Assembly (NCBI GenBank): GCA_938040735.1
Contig: CALHYE010000005.1
Location: forward strand, 1-52,155
Direction: 5' to 3'
Length of the DNA stretch: 52,155 nt
Origin: an uncultured Bellilinea sp.
GTDB taxonomy: Bacteria > Chloroflexota > Anaerolineae > Anaerolineales > Anaerolineaceae
Within the stretch, counting starts at the first letter, position 1. Each line of letters begins with the position of its first letter. A program made the position numbers and the translations under genes. Under the pieces are notes generated by a model. That model had not been told where the DNA came from and searched no databases. It was given only the letters and a program-made list of their open reading frames with translations. Shown here in pieces: positions 24,735-32,734 of the stretch.

Positions 24735-25646
24735 TTATGCCTGTGTTTGAGGCGGGGGTTTTAAGCGCCTCACCTTCCAAAGGATGCCCGGCAGCAGCGC
24801 CAGTTTTTGGATTGCGCTGGTGTGCGCCCGGCGAGTATATACATTGTAATTCAAGGCTTCAATTTCATCCAGAATGGCGGCATACAACAAAGCAGCCGCT
24901 CCAACCGCCGGACGCGCCCGCCTTGAAAGCAGCGCAATCCCCGGCAAAGCCTCATCATAGAGGCGGCGCGCTCTTTCAATCTCGAACTTCATCAGGGCAA
25001 TGAAACGCTCGTCGTACACCTGATCGCGGACGTCTTGAACGGTCAATCCAAAACGCGCCAGATCCTCCAGAGGGAAATATACTCTGCCGCGCCGCGCATC
25101 TTCTCCTACATCCCGCAGAATGTTGGTCAACTGCAAGGCAATGCCCAGTTGAATAGCATAAGGCGCAGCCTGGTCAAAAGTAACCCCCTCTGCCAGCCCG
25201 ATGATTGGCATGGAAAGCAGCCCCACGGTGGAAGCCACCCGGTAACAATACACTTGCAATTCATCCCAGGTGGAGTAGGGTTTGAAGTGCACATCCATGC
25301 AAACGCCGTCAATTAATTCGCGCTCGTACTTAAAGTCAACGCCGTAACGTTCACGGATGAGCGCCCAGGTCAACAAGACGGCGTGAGTTTGCTGCTGGGG
25401 CGGCAGGGCAGCTTGCGCCCGCCAGTTTTCTATCTCGGCAAGGGTGGCCTGATCCGAATCAACCAGATCATCGGTCGCGCGGCAAAAAGCGTACAGCGAG
25501 CGAATGGCCCGGCGAACCGAAGAAGGCAGCAAGCCGGTGGCAAAATAAAAGGTTTTGGAGTGCTCCCGAATCACCTGCTCGGTAGCGCGAAAAGCAGCCT
25601 GTAAATTAGGCGCAGTCAGGTGGAGTTCAGCGGATTGCCATGACAT
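24735..25646 (-). CDS. crtB: Phytoene synthase (squalene/phytoene synthase family)
   Basis: This enzyme condenses two geranylgeranyl diphosphates to phytoene, the first carotenoid-specific step. The two Asp-rich metal sites are visible: DDLVDSDQ near residue 60 and DVGEDARRGRVYFP. SKTFYFATGLLP and LYAFCRATDD are typical. I chose ATG 25646 because GAGG lies 7 bases upstream; ATG 25661 would add five residues but has no ribosome site. It lies 42 bp after crtI. A squalene or dehydrosqualene synthase is the alternative, but crtI next door favours phytoene. Confidence 0.93.
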   Translation of the reverse strand: MSWQSAELHLTAPNLQAAFRATEQVIREHSKTFYFATGLLPSSVRRAIRSLYAFCRATDDLVDSDQATLAEIENWRAQAALPPQQQTHAVLLTWALIRERYGVDFKYERELIDGVCMDVHFKPYSTWDELQVYCYRVASTVGLLSMPIIGLAEGVTFDQAAPYAIQLGIALQLTNILRDVGEDARRGRVYFPLEDLARFGLTVQDVRDQVYDERFIALMKFEIERARRLYDEALPGIALLSRRARPAVGAAALLYAAILDEIEALNYNVYTRRAHTSAIQKLALLPGILWKVRRLKPPPQTQA

Positions 25647-25688
25647 TCGGGAGCCTCGCATGGGATTAACTGATTAACCCTTAACCCG

Positions 25689-27170
25689 TCAAGCCGTTTC
25701 GCGGATGAGGTTCTCGGCAATTTTTGCCGAAGAAAGAACGCCCGGCAGCCCCGCTCCCGGATGCGTCCCCGCTCCCACAAAATAAAGATTATCAAACTCC
25801 TCCGAGCGGTTGTGCGGACGGAACCAGGCCGACTGGGTCAGAATCGGTTCAACCGAAAAAGCCGACCCCAAATAACTGTTTAAGGTATCGCGAAAATGAA
25901 GCGGATCAATGTAGTGTTCAGCCACAATGTTTGCGCGCAGGTCAGGCAGGTAATTTTTCTCCAAAAATTCCATGATTCGATCACGGTAAGGCCGGGCTTG
26001 TTTTGTCCAATCAATTCCCGATCCGAGGTGGGGTACGGGAGAAAGCACATAAAAGGCTTCCATGCCCTCCGGCGCCATACTGGGGTCGGTGAGGGTTGGC
26101 ATGTGCAGATAAAGCGAAAAATCATCCGCCAAAATTTTCTTTCGGAAGATATCATCCAGCAAGGGTTTGTAACGGCTGCTTAAGATGATATTGTGGTGCG
26201 CCAGCCGGGAATCGAGGTAGCGCCGCTTTGTGCCAAAGTAAATCACAAACAGAGACATGGAGTAGCGCATGCTTTCGATCCGCCGATTGGTGTATTTACG
26301 CCGGTAAGTCTCCGGGATCATATAGCGATAGGTGCTGGCCACATCGGCATTGGATACGATGATGTCCGCCGGATAAAAATCGCCATCCCGCAGCCGGATA
26401 CCATTCACTTTGCGGTTCTGGACGGTAATTTCCGCGACATCGGCATTCAGATGAACTTTACCGCCCAATTCAACGAACAGCCGCCCCAAAGCATCCACAA
26501 TCGCGCCGGTTCCGCCAATTGCGTAATGAACACCCCATTGACGTTCAAGATAATGGATGAGGGTGTAAATGCTGGTAGTGTCAAAGGGGTTGCCGCCCAC
26601 CAATAAAGGGTGAAACGAGAAAACTTGCCGGAGAAAATCATTCTTCACAAACTGGGATACATATTGATAAACGGTCTTGTAAGATTGCAAACGAATCAGA
26701 TCGGGCGCAATCTTGAGCATGTCGGTGACTTTGAGAAACGGTTTATCCGCCAGTTCCACAAATCCTTTTTGGAAAATGGCTTTGGTGGTTTGAATGAAGC
26801 GCTGGTAGTTTTCTTTATCCTCCGGATTCCACAGATCGATCTGCGAGAGGATGAATTGCGGATCGTTGTTGTAGTCAAAGCACTTGCCTTCGTGATCAAA
26901 GATGCGGTAAAACGGATCTACCGGCACCATTTTGAAGTAATCTTCACGTCTCCGGCCTGCCATTTCAAAAATTTCATCAAACATAAACGGCGCAGTGATG
27001 ACCGTCGGCCCGCCGTCGAATTTGAAGCCGTTGATTTCGTAGACGTAGGCTCTGCCCCCCAATTTATCTCGCTTTTCAAAGATCTCCACATCAAAGCCGT
27101 TAGCCGCCAGTCGTACGGCTGTGGCAAGCCCCCCAAAGCCGGATCCGATGACAATTACTTTTTTGGACAT
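25689..27170 (-). CDS. crtI: Phytoene desaturase
   Basis: This 493-residue FAD enzyme of the CrtI type introduces conjugated double bonds into phytoene. The N-terminal dinucleotide fold is [21 protein letters not shown], followed by [23 protein letters not shown]. The C-terminal block [23 protein letters not shown] is the family hallmark. ATG 27170 has GGAGGG just upstream; the longer frame to 27326 runs into the upstream gene. A TTGTACAA site lies 86-93 bp upstream, suggesting CarH control independent of the preceding genes. The number of desaturation steps cannot be told from sequence. Confidence 0.93.
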   Translation of the reverse strand: MSKKVIVIGSGFGGLATAVRLAANGFDVEIFEKRDKLGGRAYVYEINGFKFDGGPTVITAPFMFDEIFEMAGRRREDYFKMVPVDPFYRIFDHEGKCFDYNNDPQFILSQIDLWNPEDKENYQRFIQTTKAIFQKGFVELADKPFLKVTDMLKIAPDLIRLQSYKTVYQYVSQFVKNDFLRQVFSFHPLLVGGNPFDTTSIYTLIHYLERQWGVHYAIGGTGAIVDALGRLFVELGGKVHLNADVAEITVQNRKVNGIRLRDGDFYPADIIVSNADVASTYRYMIPETYRRKYTNRRIESMRYSMSLFVIYFGTKRRYLDSRLAHHNIILSSRYKPLLDDIFRKKILADDFSLYLHMPTLTDPSMAPEGMEAFYVLSPVPHLGSGIDWTKQARPYRDRIMEFLEKNYLPDLRANIVAEHYIDPLHFRDTLNSYLGSAFSVEPILTQSAWFRPHNRSEEFDNLYFVGAGTHPGAGLPGVLSSAKIAENLIRETA

Positions 27171-27255
27171 ATTCCCTCCAGAAGATTGAGTCTGCAAACA
27201 TGCGACCGCATGGTTATAATTGATTTTGACATAAATCCACCCGCAGGACAAACGA

Positions 27256-27263
27256 TTGTACAA
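27256..27263 (-). promoter_or_regulatory. CarH-like operator site upstream of crtI
   Basis: TTGTACAA at 27256-27263 contains the T-n-n-ACA core of CarH/LitR operators and matches the sites before both carH genes. It sits just past the stop codon of the CrtD-like gene, between it and crtI. A clear -10/-35 pair is not obvious. Confidence 0.55.
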
Positions 27264-27264
27264 A

Positions 27265-28788
27265 CTATGTAGAATGCGAAATATCCCTTTGCACGAGAAG
27301 GATTCTTCCCGCCTCGCGCTGAGCAAGGTAATAATCCATCACCCGGCGAACCGCCTGCATGGCTCCCAAAGTCACTCCCGCGGTGGACTGTCCCGGGAAA
27401 ACCGAATCCCCGACCAGCCAGAGATTTGGAATGCCGGTCCACGAACCGCGCGCCGATAGCAGCGAGGTTTGCGGAAATCCCCCTACCATCCCCAAAGGTC
27501 GGCGGGTGTAAAACGCAAACGTGCGCGGCGTGCCGGGCAGGCACAAACGCACTCCCTGGCGAACACCCGGCAGCGCGATTTCTGCCGCCGCCAACATTTT
27601 TTCGGTATAGGCCTGTCGTTTTTCTTCATATGCGGATCGGTTATCAAGCCACCAATCCTCCACGCGGGTATGGGTTGAAAGGGTGGCTGCCCGCATCCCC
27701 GGCGGAGCGCGCAACGGGTCGTCTTCCGGCGATAGAGAAATAAAGACCGAGTTTCCTTCCCCCAATGGCCGACTGGCATCTACAATCACCTGAAAGTGAT
27801 CGGCGGGTAAATCTTTCAGGTAAGCCCGATCCAAACCCAAATACAGCGTAAATGCCCCCCACCCCTTGGGACGGGATTGAATTTCCTGCCGAAGGCGTTG
27901 GGGAGCATCCTCTGCCAGCGCCTCCGCCAATCCCCATGGGGTCAGGTTGGCAACCACACCATCCGCTTCCAGTTGCAGACCTTTGCGAGTCTGCACCAGC
28001 AGTCGTTGATCGGTTCTAACCTCGATCCGATCAACCTGCTGACGATAATGAAGCGTTCCCCCATTGTGAGTGAACCAATCCGCAAGGGTTTTGGCCAGTT
28101 GGCCGATGCCGCCTCGCACATGATGGACGCCGCGGCGCGGCAGGTCAAGAGCGGCGCTGCCATAAAGCGCGTTGGCAAATTGGGAGGTTGTCTGGGCTGA
28201 GATCAACAGCTGCGCATCCACAAAAACTTTCAGCCGCCGGGCAGCGCGGCGCGGCAATAAGTGACCAACGGTCAGTAAACCAAACGGCGCCGCCAGCAAG
28301 GTTGTTGGCCGCAGCGCAGCCGCCAATCGCCCATACTCGCGTAGGGATTGGGGAGGGAATGGGAAATCGCGCGCCGAAACTTGCCAGGCCCGTTCGGCCA
28401 GCCATTCCTGCATTCTCCAAAATGTGCGGCTTTCGGGAAAATTCCGCTCGACTTCTTCCCGCCAGCGCTCCCGTTCAGCCCATTGAAAAATCGGCCGCCC
28501 CTCAATCAAAGTTACCCAGGCCGGATTTGTCGGTTGAACCGGCCATTCAATCCCCAGCATCTGCCCAAGACGGGCATGCGGAGCGTCCTCACCAAAACCA
28601 CCCGCCAGTGTCGCGCCGGCGTCAAAACGGTAACCTTGGTGATAGAAAGTACCGGCCGATCCGCCCGGGTAAACATGGGCTTCCAACAAGGTAACCGGAA
28701 AACCGGCTTTGAGCAGCAGACAGGCAGCCGTCAGCCCGCCAATGCCTGCGCCCACGACGACGATGTGCGGGACGGTCCGGGTTTTCAT
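27265..28788 (-). CDS. CrtI/CrtD-family carotenoid oxidoreductase
   Basis: This 507-residue FAD enzyme is related to phytoene desaturase but distinct from the neighbouring CrtI. It has [20 protein letters not shown], then [20 protein letters not shown], and a C-terminal [22 protein letters not shown]. The GGSAGTF and GDSVFPGQ variants resemble the CrtD (C-3',4' desaturase) and carotene isomerase branch. It may desaturate, isomerise or oxidise the CrtI product. ATG 28788 overlaps the stop of the SRPBCC gene as TGATG, so translation is coupled. CrtD-like is my best call; CrtH/CrtO relatives are possible. Confidence 0.78.
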   Translation of the reverse strand: MKTRTVPHIVVVGAGIGGLTAACLLLKAGFPVTLLEAHVYPGGSAGTFYHQGYRFDAGATLAGGFGEDAPHARLGQMLGIEWPVQPTNPAWVTLIEGRPIFQWAERERWREEVERNFPESRTFWRMQEWLAERAWQVSARDFPFPPQSLREYGRLAAALRPTTLLAAPFGLLTVGHLLPRRAARRLKVFVDAQLLISAQTTSQFANALYGSAALDLPRRGVHHVRGGIGQLAKTLADWFTHNGGTLHYRQQVDRIEVRTDQRLLVQTRKGLQLEADGVVANLTPWGLAEALAEDAPQRLRQEIQSRPKGWGAFTLYLGLDRAYLKDLPADHFQVIVDASRPLGEGNSVFISLSPEDDPLRAPPGMRAATLSTHTRVEDWWLDNRSAYEEKRQAYTEKMLAAAEIALPGVRQGVRLCLPGTPRTFAFYTRRPLGMVGGFPQTSLLSARGSWTGIPNLWLVGDSVFPGQSTAGVTLGAMQAVRRVMDYYLAQREAGRILLVQRDISHST

Positions 28789-29246
28789 CAATCCTGCCTG
28801 CCTCGTTCTAAAATCCAGCGAGTGATCATGCTGCGGTAGAAGAACAATAATCGCAATGCCAAAGGGGAGTAGACCAGGCGTGTCCACCAACCGGCTGCCC
28901 CTCGTGGGTATTCAAATTCGATTTCCTCGCGAATCAGTGTTTTTTGAGGGTCGGTGGCTTTAAAAGTATGGCTGTGCTTCCAAAATCGCAACGGGCCTTT
29001 AACCATCGTATCGGTGAAACCCCGCAGGGAGTCCACCTGGGTATGAACCGCCCGCCAGCGCACCGGAAACGGCCCAAACCACAAGGTAAACTCAGCCACC
29101 GAACCTTCTGCCAGCGGCTCAAGCTGGTGAAATTGAACCCAGACCGGCGGAGGAGTCAGCCGCCGCAAAGCGCGCGTATCTCGATGAAACTCGGCCACCG
29201 CCGATTGGGGCGCTCCGACCTCGAATTGATAGAAAAAACGACGCAT
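28788..29246 (-). CDS. SRPBCC (START-like) ligand-binding protein
   Basis: This 152-residue protein starts MRRFFYQFEVGAPQSAVAEF and has the alternating pattern of the SRPBCC cyclase/ligand-binding fold: LTPPPVWVQFHQLEPLAEG, VAEFTLWFGPFPVRWRAVH, a W-K-H-S-H-T-F strand, then a long C-terminal helix (LALRLLFFYRSMITRWILER). Such proteins bind hydrophobic molecules in a central cavity. I chose ATG 29246 because the fold starts there; the longer frame lies over the MFS gene. It is 11 bp downstream of the MFS gene and coupled to the CrtD-like gene, so a carotenoid or polyprenoid ligand is plausible. Confidence 0.75.
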   Translation of the reverse strand: MRRFFYQFEVGAPQSAVAEFHRDTRALRRLTPPPVWVQFHQLEPLAEGSVAEFTLWFGPFPVRWRAVHTQVDSLRGFTDTMVKGPLRFWKHSHTFKATDPQKTLIREEIEFEYPRGAAGWWTRLVYSPLALRLLFFYRSMITRWILERGRQD

Positions 29247-29257
29247 GTGGCCTGCCC

Positions 29258-30466
29258 TCAATGGCTCGTAGGCGTTACCGCTACCGCCAATTGCGCCGGA
29301 CGGAAAATGTAACGGTAAACGTAAGTCGCCAGCCAAATCAAAAGCAGCGCAGAGAATACCCCCGGCGCCCAGGCCCCCAGTGTATCCAGCAGCAGCCCCG
29401 CCAGGGTGGGCGAAAAGACTCGCGTCAGACTTTCCAGGGATGCCGCCACCCCCAGCGTACCGCCCACCTCCACCGGCGTGACCGATTTGCTGATGGCGCT
29501 GTTGATGACGGTATTCAGCACGCCGCCCGCCAGCGCGATTGGGATTAAATCCAGCAGCAAAGTTTGCACGGTAGAAACCAGCGCCCAGCCCAGCAGACCA
29601 ACCGCCATTAACAGGGTTGCCGCAAAGATCAGAAACGGCTCGCTGAAGCGGCGGGTCAAACGCCCGATTAAAAAGCCCTGCACAAACGCCGAAAGAAAAC
29701 CCACATACGTCAGCAGGTAGCCGGTTGTCTGAGCCGTCAGATTCAACCGCTGCAGACCCCACAGGGCAAAAATGGTTTGAAAAGTGGAAAAAGCAATCGC
29801 AAAGAAGAAACGAGTGTGCAGGAGAGGCCCGACTACCGGTTTTCGTAAGGTGGAAAACAAGGCTTGAAGCGTAAAGGGAGGGCGTTTCCCCTGCGCCATC
29901 GCCGCCCGCCGCTCAGCCGTCAGCGATTCGGGCAGCCATAAAAAGACCATCACGAGATTGATTGCCGAAAGCCCAGCCGCCGCAAAAGAAGGCACCCCAA
30001 AACCAAACCGACTCAGCAACCCGCCAATTGCCGGACCGAGAATAAACCCCAGCCCAAAAGCCGCCCCAATCAGCCCCAGCCCGCGGGCGCGGTTGCTCTC
30101 ATCGGTCACATCCGTGATGTACGCTTGCGCCACACTGATATTGCTGCCGATAATCCCCGCCAAAATGCGGGCAGCGAACAGCATCCAGAGATTGGCAGCC
30201 AAACCCAGCAGGACAAAACTGAGAATATTCCCCGCCAGGCTGATGAGCAATACGGGACGGCGTCCAAACCGATCCGAAAGGCGGCCGAATATCGGGGCTG
30301 CCAGGAACTGCGCCAGCGCATAAACCGCAACCAGCAAACCGATTTCAAATGAACTGGCATTGAACTGCCTGGCGTAGTAAGGAAGCAGCGGCAAAATCAG
30401 ACTGAAACCAAGCAAGTCAATAAAAATAATCACAAAAACGGTTGAAAGCGCCTTGTTTTTGAACAT
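29258..30466 (-). CDS. MFS transporter, TetA/DHA1-like
   Basis: This 402-residue protein has 12 predicted membrane helices. Motif A is GRLSDRFGRRPVLL between helices 2 and 3; the motif C region GLGFILGPAIGGLL in helix 5 points to a drug:H+ antiporter. The opening ALSTVFVIIFIDLLGFSLILPLLPYYA is typical of tetracycline-type exporters. GAGG precedes ATG 30466. A hairpin at 30491-30513 separates it from carH1. Its place at the head of the crt genes suggests export of a pigment-related or toxic compound, but the substrate is unknown. Confidence 0.85.
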   Translation of the reverse strand: MFKNKALSTVFVIIFIDLLGFSLILPLLPYYARQFNASSFEIGLLVAVYALAQFLAAPIFGRLSDRFGRRPVLLISLAGNILSFVLLGLAANLWMLFAARILAGIIGSNISVAQAYITDVTDESNRARGLGLIGAAFGLGFILGPAIGGLLSRFGFGVPSFAAAGLSAINLVMVFLWLPESLTAERRAAMAQGKRPPFTLQALFSTLRKPVVGPLLHTRFFFAIAFSTFQTIFALWGLQRLNLTAQTTGYLLTYVGFLSAFVQGFLIGRLTRRFSEPFLIFAATLLMAVGLLGWALVSTVQTLLLDLIPIALAGGVLNTVINSAISKSVTPVEVGGTLGVAASLESLTRVFSPTLAGLLLDTLGAWAPGVFSALLLIWLATYVYRYIFRPAQLAVAVTPTSH

Positions 30467-30483
30467 AAAAAACCTCTTTGCTA

Positions 30484-30513
30484 CAAAATTGCGCCTGATT
30501 TGAAATCAGGCGC
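30484..30513 (-). terminator. Terminator between carH-like gene 1 and the MFS gene
   Basis: GCGCCTGATTT and AAATCAGGCGC (30491-30513) form a perfect inverted repeat; read on the minus strand it is followed by AATTTTG. It probably separates the regulator transcript from the crt operon, perhaps with partial readthrough. Confidence 0.55.
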
Positions 30514-30548
30514 GGAGTCAACCAAAATTAGTACGCATTCTTTAAGGG

Positions 30549-31532
30549 TTAATCGCCGACCATTAATTGCTCGATGCGCGCCACAATCTCGGCTGGCGTA
30601 CCGTTCAGGTACACTGCCGGCACATCTTCCGGCAATTGTTGATCCAGAAATGCTCTGCCTCCCAGCACCACAATCGGCTGCGGCTCAGGAAATTGTTTCA
30701 AAATGCGAGGCAATTGGCTCAATTGAGTCGCCGCCTCCCTGCGCGTGGCAGTGAACAACAGAAGACGCGGCCGCAGGGGGAGCAAGGCTTCTTCCAAACG
30801 ATCTAACGGCAGGTCCTGCCCAAAATACTTGACATCCCATCCGCGCCAGCGCAGCATCACCACCAGCATGAGCAGGCCGATTTGATGGAGTTCCCCCGGC
30901 GCGCAAGCCGCAACAATCACACCCGGGCGGGCTGGCGGCGCAGAAGCCGAGAGCATGCTCATCAGGTACTGCATGCAGAATTGGGTGGCATAATGCTCTA
31001 CCGCAATCGGCAGATCGCCGCGATGCCAGCGTTCTCCCAACTCAACCAGCACGGGAGTAATAATATAGACCAGCACCTGATCCACCGAATACAACGAGAA
31101 AGAACGCCGTAGAATTTCTGTGGCAGACTCCTCGTTGAAACTGATCAAAGCGGTCAAAAACTGGTTGGAAAGCGCTTCAAGCGAGGCCGAACGCTCCGGC
31201 TGCACTATCGTTTGATCGGTGAGCGGATCTTTCCCCATGGCGCGCAGTTCATGCAGGTACTCAACCGCCCGCCCAATACTCATTCCCGCATCCACATGCC
31301 GTTTCAACCATTGCAGCAAACGGAGATCGTATTCCGAGTACAGGCGATAGCCCTGATCGCCCCGCGAAGGACGTGGCAAACCGTAACGCCGTTCCCAAGC
31401 GCGCAACGTAACCGGCAGCAACCCCACCAACCGCGAAACCGCCTTGATGTTATACACGGGGACATGATAAGGATTTACCAGCGCCGGATCATCCATTCCA
31501 AAATTAACCTTTTCTTTTTCCACAATTTTCAC
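30549..31532 (-). CDS. carH: CarH-type B12-dependent photoreceptor repressor 1 (His ligand present)
   Basis: This 327-residue protein joins a MerR DNA-binding domain (residues 22-95: VYNIKAVSRLVGLLPVTLRA, WERRYGLP) to a cobalamin-binding module. CarH hallmarks are complete: W169-x9-E179-H180 in the helical cap, His170 matching the light-state ligand His132 of Thermus CarH, and E-L-H216-QIG with the lower axial His. In that family, adenosylcobalamin makes a DNA-binding tetramer in the dark and light breaks it up. The GTG start at 31532 is uncertain; GTG 31523 has a better ribosome site (AGGTG). It has its own promoter with an operator-like palindrome, and follows carH2. Confidence 0.9.
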   Translation of the reverse strand: MKIVEKEKVNFGMDDPALVNPYHVPVYNIKAVSRLVGLLPVTLRAWERRYGLPRPSRGDQGYRLYSEYDLRLLQWLKRHVDAGMSIGRAVEYLHELRAMGKDPLTDQTIVQPERSASLEALSNQFLTALISFNEESATEILRRSFSLYSVDQVLVYIITPVLVELGERWHRGDLPIAVEHYATQFCMQYLMSMLSASAPPARPGVIVAACAPGELHQIGLLMLVVMLRWRGWDVKYFGQDLPLDRLEEALLPLRPRLLLFTATRREAATQLSQLPRILKQFPEPQPIVVLGGRAFLDQQLPEDVPAVYLNGTPAEIVARIEQLMVGD

Positions 31533-31543
31533 CTAATTAATCT

Positions 31544-31597
31544 ATAATAATGAGGCGGGCTGGAATTTTCAATACCGATTCAAGGTTTGTACAACCT
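31544..31597 (-). promoter_or_regulatory. carH1 promoter with TTGTACA operator
   Basis: On the minus strand TTGAAA (31572-31567), a 17-bp spacer and TATTAT (31549-31544) give a strong promoter. Just upstream, AGGTTTGTACAACCT (31583-31597) is nearly palindromic and contains the TTGTACA motif shared with the crtI and carH2 regions. Initiation would be only 5-15 bases before the start codon. Confidence 0.65.
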
Positions 31598-31614
31598 CTT
31601 TCCGATGCTTCTCC

Positions 31615-32604
31615 TCAGGCGGTTTCGGCTATCGCGCTGCGCGAGGACACCTTGCGGCTGTGTGAAAGTAGTTCGCCCACCTTTTCAATCGCCTGATCAA
31701 GGGTTTCGCCGAGGAAAATACCGGGAACTTGTTTTCTTAACTCCGGCTTGAAGTTGAAAGCGCCGCCGCCGTAGCCAAACAGGGGTGTCGGGCGCAGCCG
31801 GTTGACTTTTTCCTGCATTCGTCTCATTTCCAAAGCGGCCGATTCCATGCTGGCGCTGAGGATAATCATGTTTGGTTTTTCGTAGCGGGCATAATCCACC
31901 AGATCGTCCAGCGGAATATCCGGCCCGAGGTACTCAACCCGATAACCCTCGCTGCGCAGCAACACCGCCATCATCAGCGCGCCGATTTCGTGCTGCTCGG
32001 TAGGCGCGCCGCCAATCAACAGATGGGGAGCGCCGCGCCGGCTGGGATAGGATTGCAGCAGGGTCAGCAATTTTCCGCGCAGATACGAACTGGCAAAGTG
32101 TTCGGTCGTAATGCGGATGTCTCCACGGTACCAGGCCTCGCCAATTTCCACCAGCGCAGGACCGAAAATCTGGGTGCAGACCGTCATAATGTCGTAGCCG
32201 GCCAGCACTTCTTTGACAATTTCTCCGCTGCGCGCCTCATCATGCTTAATCAGGGCTTTATACAATTGATCGGCGTAAACCTCCGGCGCGGTTTCCGGCC
32301 TCACCCGTTCAACCGCCGGCATAGCCGGTACGGCTTCCGGCCAAACCCCATTCCGGGTCATGCTGCGCAGTTCACTGATTGCATTACTAATGGAAACGCC
32401 TTCATCAATCCGCTTTTTCAACCAGCGCAAAATGGCTACATCGCGATCGGAATACAGGCGATAGCGGTTGTCGGAACGGTGGGGAGTAAGCACCTCGTGT
32501 CGTCGCTCCCATGCCCGCAACGTGACCGGACGAATGCCGGTTTGAGCAGCCACGGCTTTGATGGTGTATTTTGGATCATCAGGGAAATCGGTTATGGTTT
32601 TCAT
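31615..32604 (-). CDS. CarH-type B12-dependent photoreceptor repressor 2 (Tyr at light-state ligand)
   Basis: This 329-residue paralogue of the adjacent carH has MerR residues 12-85 (YTIKAVAAQTGIRPVTLRAW) and the B12 module. W158-x9-E168-H169 and the lower ligand motif E-Q-H205-EIG are kept. The residue after the Trp is Tyr159, where Thermus CarH has His132, the residue that binds cobalt after photolysis. It should still bind adenosylcobalamin, but its light state may be less stable or different. A GGA-rich site precedes ATG 32604. Its promoter region carries at least four TTGTACA-like sites. It could be a tuned sensor or form mixed tetramers with CarH1. Confidence 0.88.
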   Translation of the reverse strand: MKTITDFPDDPKYTIKAVAAQTGIRPVTLRAWERRHEVLTPHRSDNRYRLYSDRDVAILRWLKKRIDEGVSISNAISELRSMTRNGVWPEAVPAMPAVERVRPETAPEVYADQLYKALIKHDEARSGEIVKEVLAGYDIMTVCTQIFGPALVEIGEAWYRGDIRITTEHFASSYLRGKLLTLLQSYPSRRGAPHLLIGGAPTEQHEIGALMMAVLLRSEGYRVEYLGPDIPLDDLVDYARYEKPNMIILSASMESAALEMRRMQEKVNRLRPTPLFGYGGGAFNFKPELRKQVPGIFLGETLDQAIEKVGELLSHSRKVSSRSAIAETA

Positions 32605-32652
32605 GCCATATTCCTTTCTTCGGGTTCTTGCGCCACTATTTTACCAACAATG

Positions 32653-32719
32653 TTGTACCAACCTTGTACATGCTAATAATATAGCAGGTTTTACAAGGTT
32701 TGTACAGTACCCTTGTACA
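32653..32719 (-). promoter_or_regulatory. carH2 promoter and multi-site CarH operator region
   Basis: Four TTGTAC(A/C) motifs lie at 32653-32659, 32664-32670, 32700-32706 and 32713-32719; the first two are 11 bp apart, as in Thermus CarH operators. On the minus strand TGTACA (32706-32701), a 17-bp spacer and TATATT (32683-32678) form the promoter, so an operator unit doubles as the -35 box. A perfect 9-bp inverted repeat AACCTTGTA/TACAAGGTT spans 32660-32700. Confidence 0.7.
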
Positions 32720-32734
32720 ATTCTAATACAACTC

